Assembly: GCF_001424105.1 (NCBI RefSeq) | Contig: NZ_LMQH01000011.1 | Coordinates: 1,945,844 to 2,009,843, forward strand | Direction of reading: 5' to 3' | Origin: Chryseobacterium sp. Leaf394 | GTDB taxonomy: Bacteria; Bacteroidota; Bacteroidia; Flavobacteriales; Weeksellaceae | DNA: 64,000 nucleotides | Shown: piece after piece, positions 8,907 through 17,485 of the stretch | Position numbering within the stretch: the first letter of the stretch is position 1 | Layout: the number at the start of each line of letters is the position of its first letter | Made by a program: the position numbers and the translations under genes | Notes under the pieces: model-generated | The model's database searches: none | What the model saw: only the letters and a program-made list of their open reading frames with translations | Told to the model about the DNA's origin: nothing

Positions 8907-10892
8907 ATGACTTTCCAACAACAAATACAGCAGGGTATTCCCACCGAATTACCACACCCTAAACCATACGAGCAAAACATCAATCACGCACCAAAGCGTA
9001 AAGAAATCTTAACGGAAGAAGAGAAAAAACTCGCTCTGAAAAACGCTCTACGCTATTTCGAACCCAAATTCCACGCAGAACTGTTGCCGGAATTCAGAGA
9101 AGAACTGGAAAAATACGGCAGAATTTACATGTACCGCTTCCGTCCCGATTACGAGATGAAAGCAAGAGATATTGCCGAATATCCCGGAAAATCTGAGCAG
9201 GCAAAATCCATAATGCTGATGATTCAGAACAATCTGGATTATGCCGTGGCGCAACATCCGCACGAACTGATTACGTACGGTGGAAATGGTGCGGTGTTCA
9301 GCAATTGGGCACAGTATCTTCTGACGATGAAATATCTGTCGGAAATGACGGACGAACAGACGTTGACGATGTATTCCGGTCATCCGATGGGATTGTTTCC
9401 TTCGCACAAAGATGCACCGAGAGTGGTGGTGACCAACGGGATGATGATTCCAAATTACTCCAAGCCGGATGACTGGGAAAAATTCAATGCGCTGGGTGTT
9501 TCGCAGTACGGACAAATGACGGCCGGATCTTATATGTACATCGGTCCGCAGGGAATTGTGCACGGAACGACGATTACCGTTTTAAATGCTTTCAGAAAAA
9601 TCAATAAAGAACCAAAAGGCGGATTATTCGTCACTTCAGGTTTGGGCGGAATGTCCGGAGCTCAGCCAAAAGCCGGAAATATCGCTGGTTGCATTACGGT
9701 CATTGCCGAAGTGAATCCCAAGATTACAAAAATCCGTCACGAACAGAAATGGGTGAATGAAATCCACGAAAATCTGGATGAACTGGTAGCAAGAGTAAGA
9801 AAAGCGAAGGAAAATCAGGAAACAGTTTCTCTGGCTTACCTTGGAAACATCGTGGATATTTGGGAGAAATTTAATGAAGAAAATTTAAGAATCGATATTG
9901 GTTCAGACCAGACTTCGCTTCACAATCCGTGGGCGGGCGGTTATTATCCGGTTGGTCAAACCTTCGAGGAATCGAATACGATGATGGCAGAAAACCCTGA
10001 ATTATTCAAAGAAAAAGTTCAGGAAACTTTAAGAAGACACGCTTCCGCCATCAACAGACATACAGCAAAAGGAACCTATTTCTTCGATTACGGAAATGCC
10101 TTTTTACTCGAAGCTTCCAGAGCCGGAGCCGATGTAATGGCAGAAAATCCTACGATTGGAAGGGAGTTCAAATACCCATCTTACGTTCAGGATATTATGG
10201 GACCGATGTGTTTTGATTATGGTTTCGGGCCGTTCCGTTGGGTTTGTACCAGCGGAAAACCGGAAGATTTGCAGAAAACGGATGATATTGCGTGTGCGGT
10301 TTTAGAGGAAATGATTAAAACATCGCCGGAAGAAATCCAGCAACAGATGAAAGACAATATCACTTGGATTAAAGGCGCTCAGGAAAACAATCTGGTCGTT
10401 GGTTCGCAGGCGAGAATTCTGTATGCCGACGCAGAAGGAAGAATGAAAATCGCTGAAGCCTTCAACAAGGCCATTGCCAACGGAGAAATCGGAGCGGTGG
10501 TTTTGGGAAGAGACCATCACGATGTTTCGGGGACGGATTCGCCGTACAGAGAGACTTCCAATATTTATGACGGCTCAAGATTTACGGCAGATATGGCAAT
10601 TCACAATGTGATTGGCGACAGTTTCCGTGGCGCGACCTGGGTGAGCATCCACAACGGTGGTGGTGTTGGCTGGGGCGAAGTGATCAACGGTGGTTTCGGG
10701 ATGTTGCTCGATGGTAGCGATGATTCCGACAGAAGATTAAAATCGATGCTTTTCTGGGACGTCAACAACGGAATTTCCCGACGAAGCTGGGCAAGAAATG
10801 AAGGAGCTGTTTTCGCTATCAAAAGAGCAATGGAAGCCGAACCGAATTTGAAGGTGACGTTGCCGAATATTGTGGATGAGAGTTTGTTTTAA
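8907..10892 (+). CDS. hutU: Urocanate hydratase
   Basis: It catalyses the second step of histidine degradation, urocanate to 4-imidazolone-5-propanoate, with tightly bound NAD+, in the cytosol. Its 661 residues are normal for the Bacteroidota form. Visible motifs are YGGNG (124-128), GQMTAGSYMYIGPQG (202-216) and the NAD-binding GLGGMSGAQPKA (245-256). None of the other hut genes (hutH, hutI, hutG) is nearby, so the pathway is not clustered here. Its codon use is GC-richer than that of the flanking unknown genes. The assignment is firm. Confidence 0.96.
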   Translation: MTFQQQIQQGIPTELPHPKPYEQNINHAPKRKEILTEEEKKLALKNALRYFEPKFHAELLPEFREELEKYGRIYMYRFRPDYEMKARDIAEYPGKSEQAKSIMLMIQNNLDYAVAQHPHELITYGGNGAVFSNWAQYLLTMKYLSEMTDEQTLTMYSGHPMGLFPSHKDAPRVVVTNGMMIPNYSKPDDWEKFNALGVSQYGQMTAGSYMYIGPQGIVHGTTITVLNAFRKINKEPKGGLFVTSGLGGMSGAQPKAGNIAGCITVIAEVNPKITKIRHEQKWVNEIHENLDELVARVRKAKENQETVSLAYLGNIVDIWEKFNEENLRIDIGSDQTSLHNPWAGGYYPVGQTFEESNTMMAENPELFKEKVQETLRRHASAINRHTAKGTYFFDYGNAFLLEASRAGADVMAENPTIGREFKYPSYVQDIMGPMCFDYGFGPFRWVCTSGKPEDLQKTDDIACAVLEEMIKTSPEEIQQQMKDNITWIKGAQENNLVVGSQARILYADAEGRMKIAEAFNKAIANGEIGAVVLGRDHHDVSGTDSPYRETSNIYDGSRFTADMAIHNVIGDSFRGATWVSIHNGGGVGWGEVINGGFGMLLDGSDDSDRRLKSMLFWDVNNGISRRSWARNEGAVFAIKRAMEAEPNLKVTLPNIVDESLF

Positions 10893-10894
10893 TT

Positions 10895-11428
10895 ATGGAT
10901 TCTGATCATAAGCATAAAGTAATATCATCTTTTAATCTTCCAACTTTAGGAATGGTTGTAGGCCTTTCTGACGTGGAATTTGGATTCAAGAAAGGAATGG
11001 TTTTAAAATCAATTTCTTCAAAGCGTTATTGGGAAGTTCAGTCGAGAATAATTCATTCTTCGACCGAAAAAAGATTTGATGGCGAAACTGAAATTGTAAG
11101 TCATACAAATATTAGAGAAATCGGCGCTTTAAAAGATAAAACAGAAATCATTAATTCTTTCGAATACAATATTAAACCAATCGGACATCATGAAAAACCC
11201 ATCTGTGGTGATTTTTTAGTTTTCAGTGTAACAGTTGCTGTTCGTGTTATTTATAAAGTCATTGATATTTATGATGACTATTTATTATTGGATACTAATA
11301 ATGGAGATACCGGAGTCATGCATAAAAAATATGTTGCCGATAAAGTTCAGATTGGAGATTATGTCAGACATTGTGAACACAAGGTTCATGACTTAGTTGA
11401 TGAATTTGGCAATTTTATTATATGTTAA
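10895..11428 (+). CDS. Cytosolic protein of unknown function
   Basis: A 177-residue protein starting 2 bp after hutU stops, so it is probably read from the same message. It appears to be a duplicated beta structure: the first half has GLSDVEFGFKKGMVLKS and W-V strands, and the second half ends in VQIGDYVRHCEHK-type strands resembling small beta-barrels. There is no signal peptide, membrane segment or known catalytic motif. I do not recognise the family. AT-rich codon use sets it apart from hutU, so the tight spacing may be recent rather than functional. Confidence 0.6.
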   Translation: MDSDHKHKVISSFNLPTLGMVVGLSDVEFGFKKGMVLKSISSKRYWEVQSRIIHSSTEKRFDGETEIVSHTNIREIGALKDKTEIINSFEYNIKPIGHHEKPICGDFLVFSVTVAVRVIYKVIDIYDDYLLLDTNNGDTGVMHKKYVADKVQIGDYVRHCEHKVHDLVDEFGNFIIC

Positions 11429-11502
11429 TACTTTGCTCCATTAAAAGACATAAGAAAGCTGAGCCGAATTTTGTTTCAGACGAATTACTCGAATTTTAAC
11501 GA

Positions 11503-11988
11503 ATGACAAAACGAATTTTAAAAGTATTTCTATTATTTATCGGACTGTTTTTATTGTTATTAGCAATAAATTTCCTATGGGACCCACGGTCATACATATT
11601 CCCTTCACTTGGTTATGGTCCCGGAGTTCATGACTTTTCTAAAGGTATCACAGGTGGCTATGATCTATACAGGAATTCTGCTCACGAAATTTTTATAGCT
11701 CCGAATGATGGGTGGAATAGTGAGATTGCAATTATCCCATCCAAAGTTCTTAAGGTGAATACTTTTAAAGAATTTATCATTGCAGAAAGGCAGGGTTTAA
11801 AAATAAGAAATCCAAAAGACAGTTTGGATGGCTATGAAATTCCTAATGAAGAGGTAAAAGATTACTGGATTTTGAACACTGATAAAAACTATGTTTTAAA
11901 AAATTTAAAAATCAATGATCTACAAAAGAAACTGGAATCTTTACAAATTCCAATTGACATTGAATTGATTGATATTTATAAATACTGA
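11503..11988 (+). CDS. Membrane-anchored protein of unknown function
   Basis: A 161-residue protein with one strong hydrophobic segment at residues 6-27 (a membrane anchor or uncleaved signal) and a soluble domain outside the cytoplasm. The domain starts with aromatic and Gly/Pro-rich turns (SLGYGPGVHDFSKG) and continues as mixed strand and helix. No Cys lipobox or catalytic signature is evident. It is flanked on the right by interspersed palindromic repeats. Confidence 0.6.
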   Translation: MTKRILKVFLLFIGLFLLLLAINFLWDPRSYIFPSLGYGPGVHDFSKGITGGYDLYRNSAHEIFIAPNDGWNSEIAIIPSKVLKVNTFKEFIIAERQGLKIRNPKDSLDGYEIPNEEVKDYWILNTDKNYVLKNLKINDLQKKLESLQIPIDIELIDIYKY

Positions 11989-12010
11989 TACAAAACTGTT
12001 CTTAAAAACG

Positions 12011-12095
12011 CGTCATTGCGGGGAGTATCGACAAAGGGATTTGTTGGAAGTTGCCTGATGAATTCTAAAAATGATCTCGTTCTTCGCAATAACGG
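12011..12095. repeat. Interspersed repeat with CGTCATTGCG ends
   Basis: CGTCATTGCG at the left end faces CGCAATAACG at the right end, giving an imperfect palindrome with a ~65-bp middle. It has the form of a dispersed REP-like element; no ORF is inside. Confidence 0.6.
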
Positions 12096-12103
12096 AAAAT
12101 ATG

Positions 12104-12137
12104 AAAACCTGCTGTGAGGCAGGTTTTATTGTTTTTT
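12104..12137 (+). terminator. Intrinsic terminator
   Basis: AAAACCTGC and GCAGGTTTT form a perfect 9-bp stem, followed by ATTGTTTTTT. It could end transcription from the gene at 11503, 115 bp upstream. Confidence 0.75.
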
Positions 12138-12142
12138 AACCA

Positions 12143-12233
12143 GATGGCGCGGATTTAAATCCGTGTCTTCGCATGTTTTTGCAAATGCTCACGGATTGCA
12201 AATCCGCGAGATCGGGGCAACTTGAGCTTGGAA
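12143..12233. repeat. Interspersed palindromic repeat (GCGGATTT family)
   Basis: GCGGATTTAAATCCGTG is answered by CACGGATTGCAAATCCGC, so the element can fold into a long hairpin. It continues with a CTTGAGCTTGGAAGCTC segment. It abuts the stop codon of the minus-strand gene that starts the AT-rich cassette, marking one border of that cassette. Confidence 0.7.
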
Positions 12234-12240
12234 GCTCCCA

Positions 12241-12792
12241 CTAGCTTGGGGTATCTTCATTATTTTGATTATCCAAATCTCGCAAATTTTCTCGAGTTTG
12301 TTTTTCTAATGTTAATTTCAATAAGTTTTTTTCTATTGTTGCTTTCTCATCATCATTTTTTTTAGATTTTCTCCAATTTAAAAAACCATAAATCACAAGA
12401 AATAATCCTAAAGGTGCAAAAATCCATATAATTATATTATAATAAATGATGTAATTATTTCTCGTTTCAATCTCTTCTAATTTTGCATCAGCCTTTATTT
12501 TATTTATTTCGTTTTCTATTTGTTTTGCTTTGATTTCTTGTAAATATTCGCTTTTTTGATTTTCGCTTATCTGATTTTTATTTACTTTTTTGCTTAAAGC
12601 TATAGCTTTACTTTCATTTTTAGTAACAGAATATTCAATCGTTTTTAATTCTCTCAATAATTCAATCTTAAGAATTTCTAAGCTTTGCTTTTCTTTTAAT
12701 GGATAATATATTGTTAGTACAAGCATCAAAATGCCAATACTGACTAAATATTTATATAAATTTTCAGAACCTGAAAAAAAACTACTTTCCAT
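12241..12792 (-). CDS. Two-TM coiled-coil membrane protein, second gene of a two-gene cassette
   Basis: From the Met at 12792 this is 183 residues. A first membrane helix lies at about 13-30 (LVSIGILMLVLTIYY). A long charged coiled-coil region follows at about 33-107, rich in Lys, Glu and Ile heptads, then a second membrane helix at about 112-136, then a charged tail. The start overlaps the end of the upstream gene by 11 bp, so translation is probably coupled. No catalytic motif is seen. A membrane effector, sensor or channel role next to a nucleic-acid-binding partner is inference from architecture. The coding sequence is markedly AT-rich. Confidence 0.65.
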   Translation of the reverse strand: MESSFFSGSENLYKYLVSIGILMLVLTIYYPLKEKQSLEILKIELLRELKTIEYSVTKNESKAIALSKKVNKNQISENQKSEYLQEIKAKQIENEINKIKADAKLEEIETRNNYIIYYNIIIWIFAPLGLFLVIYGFLNWRKSKKNDDEKATIEKNLLKLTLEKQTRENLRDLDNQNNEDTPS

Positions 12793-13732
12793 CTTTTTTA
12801 GTTTTATTTGCAAAAGGTTGAGTTAGGTCATTTGTGTCTATATCTAGAGTGTCAATAATTGTTTTTGTATTATTTAATTTACCTTGGATTTTAGATGCTA
12901 TACTTTTTATTTGAGGATCTTTTTCCGTTTTTGGGTCAATTCCGCACGAAACCAAATTCAATAAATACGCAAGAATTGCTAAAGATTTTCCAGCCTTAAT
13001 TAATTCTAATTTCCCTGGTGATTGTAAGTTAATTTTGACAAAAAAGTCATCTAAATTCTCATCAAATTTAAACTCTTTATTAATCTCATTAATAATATCC
13101 TCGATGTTATCCATCAACTTATTTAAATCTCTGAAATTAATATCATCTTGTTTTTCTACATTAAGTACATAGTGAGTTTTATCTCCTTTTTTGAACAGAT
13201 TTCCTATAACCTTATCAATATATGGTGCAAATCTATCAACTCTACTGATTGCATGTTGGTTAGATTTTAATTGATAAAATATTGAATCTAATTCAAAAAT
13301 ACTTTTTAACTCTAACCATTTAACTTTTCTTCTTTTGAAATAATTACCCATTTCAATAGCATTTGAATCTTCATAGGGCTCAGCTTCGACAATTTCTCCG
13401 AATGCTAGTCTTTCTGAATTTCTGCTAGGAACAATGATAATATCGCCTTTACGTAATTTTAAAAAAGTAGAAATTTTATTAAATATTGCTGTTATTTTTC
13501 CTTTCTCTACAGAATCGAAAGGATCCAAGTCTTCTTTTTTCCCAATTATTTCTTTAATTTCTGAATCACTTTTCTTAAAAATATCATTTAAACTCAAATA
13601 ATCCCAGCCAATTGCAATGTAATTCCCTTCATAAAAAATGTCAAAATGCTTACCCGCATCTGTTCTTGTAAACCAATAATTTCTATTTTCATTAAAAGTT
13701 TCAACTTGATTTAAAATTTCTTTGACATTCAT
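12782..13732 (-). CDS. PUA/EVE-like domain protein, first gene of a two-gene cassette
   Basis: From the Met at 13732 this is 316 residues; the frame is open 23 codons further, but that part is Ile-rich and probably not used. Residues about 15-150 match the N-terminal PUA/EVE-like domain found in some Mrr/McrB-type restriction proteins: YWFTR near the start, then NYIAIGWDYL, KGDIIIVPSRNS and a Gly-Glu-Ile strand, ending RRKVKWLEL. Such domains read modified bases in DNA or RNA. No nuclease motif follows. The C-terminal half is helical with one moderately hydrophobic stretch (SLAILAYLLNLVSCG). Its pairing with a membrane protein and its strong AT bias suggest a mobile defence-type cassette; that is inference. 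Confidence 0.7.
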   Translation of the reverse strand: MNVKEILNQVETFNENRNYWFTRTDAGKHFDIFYEGNYIAIGWDYLSLNDIFKKSDSEIKEIIGKKEDLDPFDSVEKGKITAIFNKISTFLKLRKGDIIIVPSRNSERLAFGEIVEAEPYEDSNAIEMGNYFKRRKVKWLELKSIFELDSIFYQLKSNQHAISRVDRFAPYIDKVIGNLFKKGDKTHYVLNVEKQDDINFRDLNKLMDNIEDIINEINKEFKFDENLDDFFVKINLQSPGKLELIKAGKSLAILAYLLNLVSCGIDPKTEKDPQIKSIASKIQGKLNNTKTIIDTLDIDTNDLTQPFANKTKKDGK

Positions 13733-13993
13733 TATTATATATTTTAGGATATTAAGTATTTCTAATTGGTTTATTATTAAAATACAGATTGTAGTTTTCA
13801 AATATAAACAAACTGATAAATATATATTTACGTGTTCCCTTAAAACGAGAAAAAAAGTAAAAATTTATTTCCAAACCACCCATAATTAAACCTACCCATA
13901 TCTGAAAAACCTCACAAACATCCACAAAATAAAATTCCTGCATCTGCATTTTGTTTTGATTAATTAATAAATTTTTAACAAACACATTAAACG

Positions 13994-14692
13994 ATGAAAA
14001 TTTCATTAGTGAGACTGAGCACTAAAGATCTTGCGACTTTAGCTCAAAGAATTATTTCAAACATTCAATCAGGAAAATATCCTGTGATTTCCAACCATCC
14101 TCTTACCGCAACTCTGCAGAATTCCTACACCGAATACGACGCAGTCTACACCAAGCAAATTTACAGCGGAAAAGGAAAAGACGTTGCCACGGCAGACTTT
14201 GAAAGGGATGTTGCCTACAACAGTCTCAAAGCTTTTCTGAACGGCTACCGAAAGCTACAGTCGGCACCCAATTATCAGTCGGCGGAGGATTTGTACAGTG
14301 TTTTCAAAACTTTCGGGCTGGATCTCGACCGTTTAAGCTATTCCTCACAAACCGCAAAGATGGAAAAGCCGATTGAAGCTTTGGAATGTCCGGAAAACCA
14401 ACAGAAAATTGCGCTTCTTTCTCTGAACACGGCTTTCGCAGATATGAAAACAAAACACGAAGCTTTTGAAACCATCTTTGGCGAACAGGCAGAAGCCAAT
14501 GCCGACCTCAGACAGATGACCAGCGCAAGCGCCATCCGCCGCGATCTGGAGAAATACCTCAAAACCTATCTGAATCTGCTGACCGCCATGAAAGACGTCA
14601 CCGACTGGAAACTCCTCTACAGCGATACCAACGAGCTGGTAAAAGCAGCAAAAAATTCGGAAGTAAAAAGGAAGGAAGAAAAACAGGAATAA
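13994..14692 (+). CDS. DUF6261 family protein
   Basis: A 232-residue all-helical cytosolic protein of the DUF6261 type, common in Chryseobacterium and relatives, often in several copies per genome. The N-terminal LSTKDLATLAQRII segment and the central heptad-rich helices are typical. It has no signal peptide, membrane segment or catalytic motif, and no function is known. It is divergent from the AT-rich cassette, is GC-richer, and is followed 8 bp later by a terminator. Confidence 0.8.
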   Translation: MKISLVRLSTKDLATLAQRIISNIQSGKYPVISNHPLTATLQNSYTEYDAVYTKQIYSGKGKDVATADFERDVAYNSLKAFLNGYRKLQSAPNYQSAEDLYSVFKTFGLDLDRLSYSSQTAKMEKPIEALECPENQQKIALLSLNTAFADMKTKHEAFETIFGEQAEANADLRQMTSASAIRRDLEKYLKTYLNLLTAMKDVTDWKLLYSDTNELVKAAKNSEVKRKEEKQE

Positions 14693-14700
14693 ATAGAATG

Positions 14701-14728
14701 ACTCAGCGGAAAGCTGAGTTTTGTGTTT
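14701..14728 (+). terminator. Intrinsic terminator
   Basis: ACTCAGC and GCTGAGT form a perfect 7-bp stem over a GGAAA loop, followed by TTTGTGTTT. It separates the DUF6261 gene from the repeat array. Confidence 0.85.
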
Positions 14729-14730
14729 GA

Positions 14731-15300
14731 ATAAGCACAGCGAATAACCGCAACGTTTGTCATCCTGAAAGGATCTAAGCCCGAATCTTTCCGTGCAACA
14801 TCTCTAATACTACGTTGAGATCCCTACGGGATGACAGACGAGGCGCATAGTTTTTTTTTCGTAAGAAGAATGCATAATCACAGCGTTTGTCATCCTGAAA
14901 GGATCTAAGTGAGAATCTCTGCAAGCAACATGTCTAATACTACGTTGAGATCCCTACGGGATGACAAACGAGCCGCATAGTTTTTTTGAGTAAGCAGATT
15001 GCATAGCCACAGCGTTTGTCATACTGAAAGTATTTAAATGCGAATCTTTGCAAGCAACATCTCTAATATTACGTTGAGATCCCTACGGGATGACAAACGA
15101 GGCGCAGAGTTTTTTTGCGTAAGAAGAATGCATAGCCACAGCGTTTGTCATCCTGAAAGGATCTAAGTGCGGATCTTTGCAAGCAACATCTCTAATACTA
15201 CGTTGAGATCCCTACGGGATGACAAACGAGGCGCAAAGTTTTTTTTTAGTAAGCAGAACGCGTAGCCACAGCGTTTGTCATACTGAAAGGATTTGAATCC
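14731..15300. repeat. Array of ~129-bp palindromic repeats, left block (five copies)
   Basis: Copies begin GTTTGTCAT at 14755, 14885, 15014, 15143 and 15273, a period of 129-130 bp. Each has a left arm GTTTGTCATCCTGAAAGGATC, a ~45-bp middle containing ACATCTCTAATACTACG, and a right arm GAGATCCCTACGGGATGACA. The arms are inverted relative to one another, and each arm holds its own small hairpin (ATCC..GGAT). Linkers end in a T run and AAGCAGAATGCATAGCCAC. The fifth copy stops after its left arm, next to the GIY-YIG gene. Apart from these repeats the 672-bp gap holds nothing. Confidence 0.92.
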
Positions 15301-15364
15301 GAATAATAATCAAACGTGATATGGCATAAATTATATATATTGACTAAATTAAAAAAAACACATA

Positions 15365-15685
15365 ATGATTGAATTTACTGAAGGAATATATACATTTTAC
15401 GTTTATATCCTCACGAACAAAACCAGAACTGTTCTCTACACGGGTGTTACAAACAGTCTTCATAGAAGATTACACCAACATAAGACGAAAACAAATCCTA
15501 ACTCATTTACCGCAAAATATAATGTGGAATTCTTGGTTTACTATGAAAAATTTGGGTGGATCCAACAAGCTATTGTGAGAGAAAAGGAAATAAAGAATTT
15601 TTCTCGATTTAAAAAATTAGAGCTGATAAGAACTCAAAATCCTAATATGGATTTTTTGAATGATTTGTTTCAACAGAAATTTTAA
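15365..15685 (+). CDS. Single-domain GIY-YIG nuclease
   Basis: A 106-residue protein made of one UvrC-type GIY-YIG domain. The two signature strands are FYVYIL (11-16) and YTGVTN (25-30), followed by the catalytic-helix RRLHQHK (34-40), and a conserved Glu in the VREKEIKNF segment near residue 75. The family cuts or nicks DNA; stand-alone members have no agreed role. The gene lies exactly between the left five and right four copies of the 129-bp palindromic repeat, a REP/RAYT-like arrangement. No repair or homing genes are nearby. Confidence 0.92.
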   Translation: MIEFTEGIYTFYVYILTNKTRTVLYTGVTNSLHRRLHQHKTKTNPNSFTAKYNVEFLVYYEKFGWIQQAIVREKEIKNFSRFKKLELIRTQNPNMDFLNDLFQQKF

Positions 15686-15711
15686 TTATCAATTAAATAT
15701 AACTAATTGGT

Positions 15712-16180
15712 ATAAGCATAGAAAATAACCACAACGTTTGTCATCCTGAAAGGATCTAAACCAGAATTTTTCCATCTGACGTCTCAAATACTATGCTGAG
15801 ATCCCTACGGGATGACAGACTGTGCGTTGCTATGTATGAATAAGCATAGAGAATAACCACAACGTTTGTCATCCTGAAAGGATCTAAACCTGAATTAGTC
15901 AATGTAACTCCTCTAAGACTACGGTGAGATCCCTGCGGGATGACAAACTGTGCGTTGATATGTTTGAATAAGCACAGCGAATATCCGCAACGTTTGTCAT
16001 CCTGAAAGGATCTAGACGCGAATCACTCTATGCAACTTTTCTAATACGGTGAGATCCCTGCGGGATGACAAACTGTATGTTGTTATTTTTGAATAAACAG
16101 AGAGGATAACTACAACGTTTGTCATCCTGAAAGAATCTTAACATGAATTTTCTGAAAAATTCTTTAAGATCATCCTGAAA
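15712..16180. repeat. Array of ~129-bp palindromic repeats, right block (four copies)
   Basis: Copies begin GTTTGTCAT at 15735, 15864, 15992 and 16117 (periods 129, 128, 125). Arms match those of the left block, but the linker is GAATAAGCATAGAGAATAACCACAAC, the type also found before the first left copy. The last copy keeps only its left arm and then decays. The 581-bp gap contains no gene beyond these copies. Confidence 0.9.
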
Positions 16181-16266
16181 ACACTATCAGTAGACAAGCT
16201 TTGTAGAAATAAATTAATATTTTTGAACTTCGTAAACAGTACACGAATTCAAATATTAATCAATCA

Positions 16267-17025
16267 ATGAAAAAACTGGGAATCATCGGCTGCGGCTGGC
16301 TGGGAAACCATATCGCAGAACGGTTATCAAATCGATATCAAATTTTTGCAACAACGACGACGGAAGCGAAAGTCGAAGAATTTAAATCAAAAGGATACCA
16401 GGCGACACTGGTCAGCTTTCCGAATGAACTGGATACTGAAATGAAAGAATGGGAAGTTGCAAAAGAGCTTGATGCCATCATTATCAGCGTTCCGTTTTCT
16501 GGAATCAGAGGTGCGCAGATTCCGATGAATGACAAAAGGCAAAACCTGTTGAAATTTCTTGGAGATTTTAAAGGACAGCTTTTTTTGATGAGCTCCACGG
16601 GGGTGTATTCTCAGGAAGATAAAGAATTTACAGAAGACGATCAGCATGCAAAAGATGTGGAAAGCGAAAGTTTTATTTTAGAAAAATTCCCACAAACCAA
16701 TATTCTGAGACTGGCCGGATTGATGGGCGGTGAAAGGCTTCTGAAAAATTATAATATTTCAGGTTTGGATCAGGTGGTGAATCATATTCATTATGCAGAC
16801 ATCGCTTCAGTGATTGAAAAAATGCTGGACAATCAATCTGAATCTAAGGTTTACAATGTTGTTGCCCCAATTCATCCGAATAAAGAAGAGGTGATTAATT
16901 CTCAGAAAGGTCTGTCTTATGATGGAGAAAGAACAACTGCGGGAAGAACTGTTTCTCCTTCAAAATTAATTGAGGAACTAAATTTTGAATTTCAACATCC
17001 TGATCCGAGGTATTTTCACTTGTAA
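16267..17025 (+). CDS. NAD(P)-binding epimerase/reductase-like protein (extended SDR, YeeZ type)
   Basis: A 252-residue cytosolic protein with an N-terminal Rossmann motif GIIGCGWLGNHI (residues 5-16), followed by SDR-like strands (AIIISVPFSG and LMSSTGVYS). The typical Tyr-x3-Lys active site is not evident, which is common in YeeZ-like members. The substrate is unknown. It stands alone after the repeat array and ends with a strong terminator. Confidence 0.78.
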   Translation: MKKLGIIGCGWLGNHIAERLSNRYQIFATTTTEAKVEEFKSKGYQATLVSFPNELDTEMKEWEVAKELDAIIISVPFSGIRGAQIPMNDKRQNLLKFLGDFKGQLFLMSSTGVYSQEDKEFTEDDQHAKDVESESFILEKFPQTNILRLAGLMGGERLLKNYNISGLDQVVNHIHYADIASVIEKMLDNQSESKVYNVVAPIHPNKEEVINSQKGLSYDGERTTAGRTVSPSKLIEELNFEFQHPDPRYFHL

Positions 17026-17053
17026 ATCATTGAAATTAGATAGATCACACATA

Positions 17054-17083
17054 AAAACCTGTCGACTGACAGGTTTTATTTTA
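17054..17083 (+). terminator. Intrinsic terminator
   Basis: AAAACCTGTC and GACAGGTTTT form a perfect 10-bp stem around GACT, followed by ATTTTAAT. Confidence 0.9.
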
Positions 17084-17143
17084 ATCAAACCTAAAGAATT
17101 TTATTATATTTGTCTCATAAAGTGATACCAAATAAATAAAATT

Positions 17144-17485
17144 ATGATAGCGGAAATAGAAAGATATATAGAGATTCAAAATAATATTGATGAAATTCTG
17201 AAAAATTCGCCATTTAAAATGTCTTATATCATTGAGAAATCGGGAATTAAAAAGCCTACATTTTTCAAGAAATTAAAGGAAAAAAGATTCACCCCGGAAG
17301 AACTTCTGGTCATTTCAAAAACCATTGAACCTAAAGAATGGAGAAATGAAACAAAAGAAGAAATTCTGGAATCATTTATAAGAGCTGAAGAAGATTTTAA
17401 AAATGGAAGAACTTACACTTATGATCAGGTAAAAGAGCGTTCCAGAAAAAGATTAGAAGATTACAGAAATGGAAATTCAATTTAG
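17144..17485 (+). CDS. Antitoxin-like HTH protein of a ParE/RelE-type pair
   Basis: A 113-residue protein. Residues about 25-60 look like a helix-turn-helix (YIIEKSGIKKPTFFKKLKEKRF); the basic C-terminus after residue 85 (YTYDQVKERSRKRLEDY) resembles the toxin-binding tail of RelB/Phd-type antitoxins. It overlaps the start of the toxin frame by 17 bp, the usual order and coupling for such modules. The antitoxin reading frame is intact even though the toxin is broken. Confidence 0.7.
   Translation: MIAEIERYIEIQNNIDEILKNSPFKMSYIIEKSGIKKPTFFKKLKEKRFTPEELLVISKTIEPKEWRNETKEEILESFIRAEEDFKNGRTYTYDQVKERSRKRLEDYRNGNSI

Noticed and set aside
15369..15578. Second ORF over the GIY-YIG gene on the same strand
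   Set aside because: It is a different frame inside the real GIY-YIG gene, with no family motif.
14731..16180. CRISPR array
   Set aside because: The unit is ~129 bp, copies are diverged, the middles are not unique spacers, and no cas genes are near.
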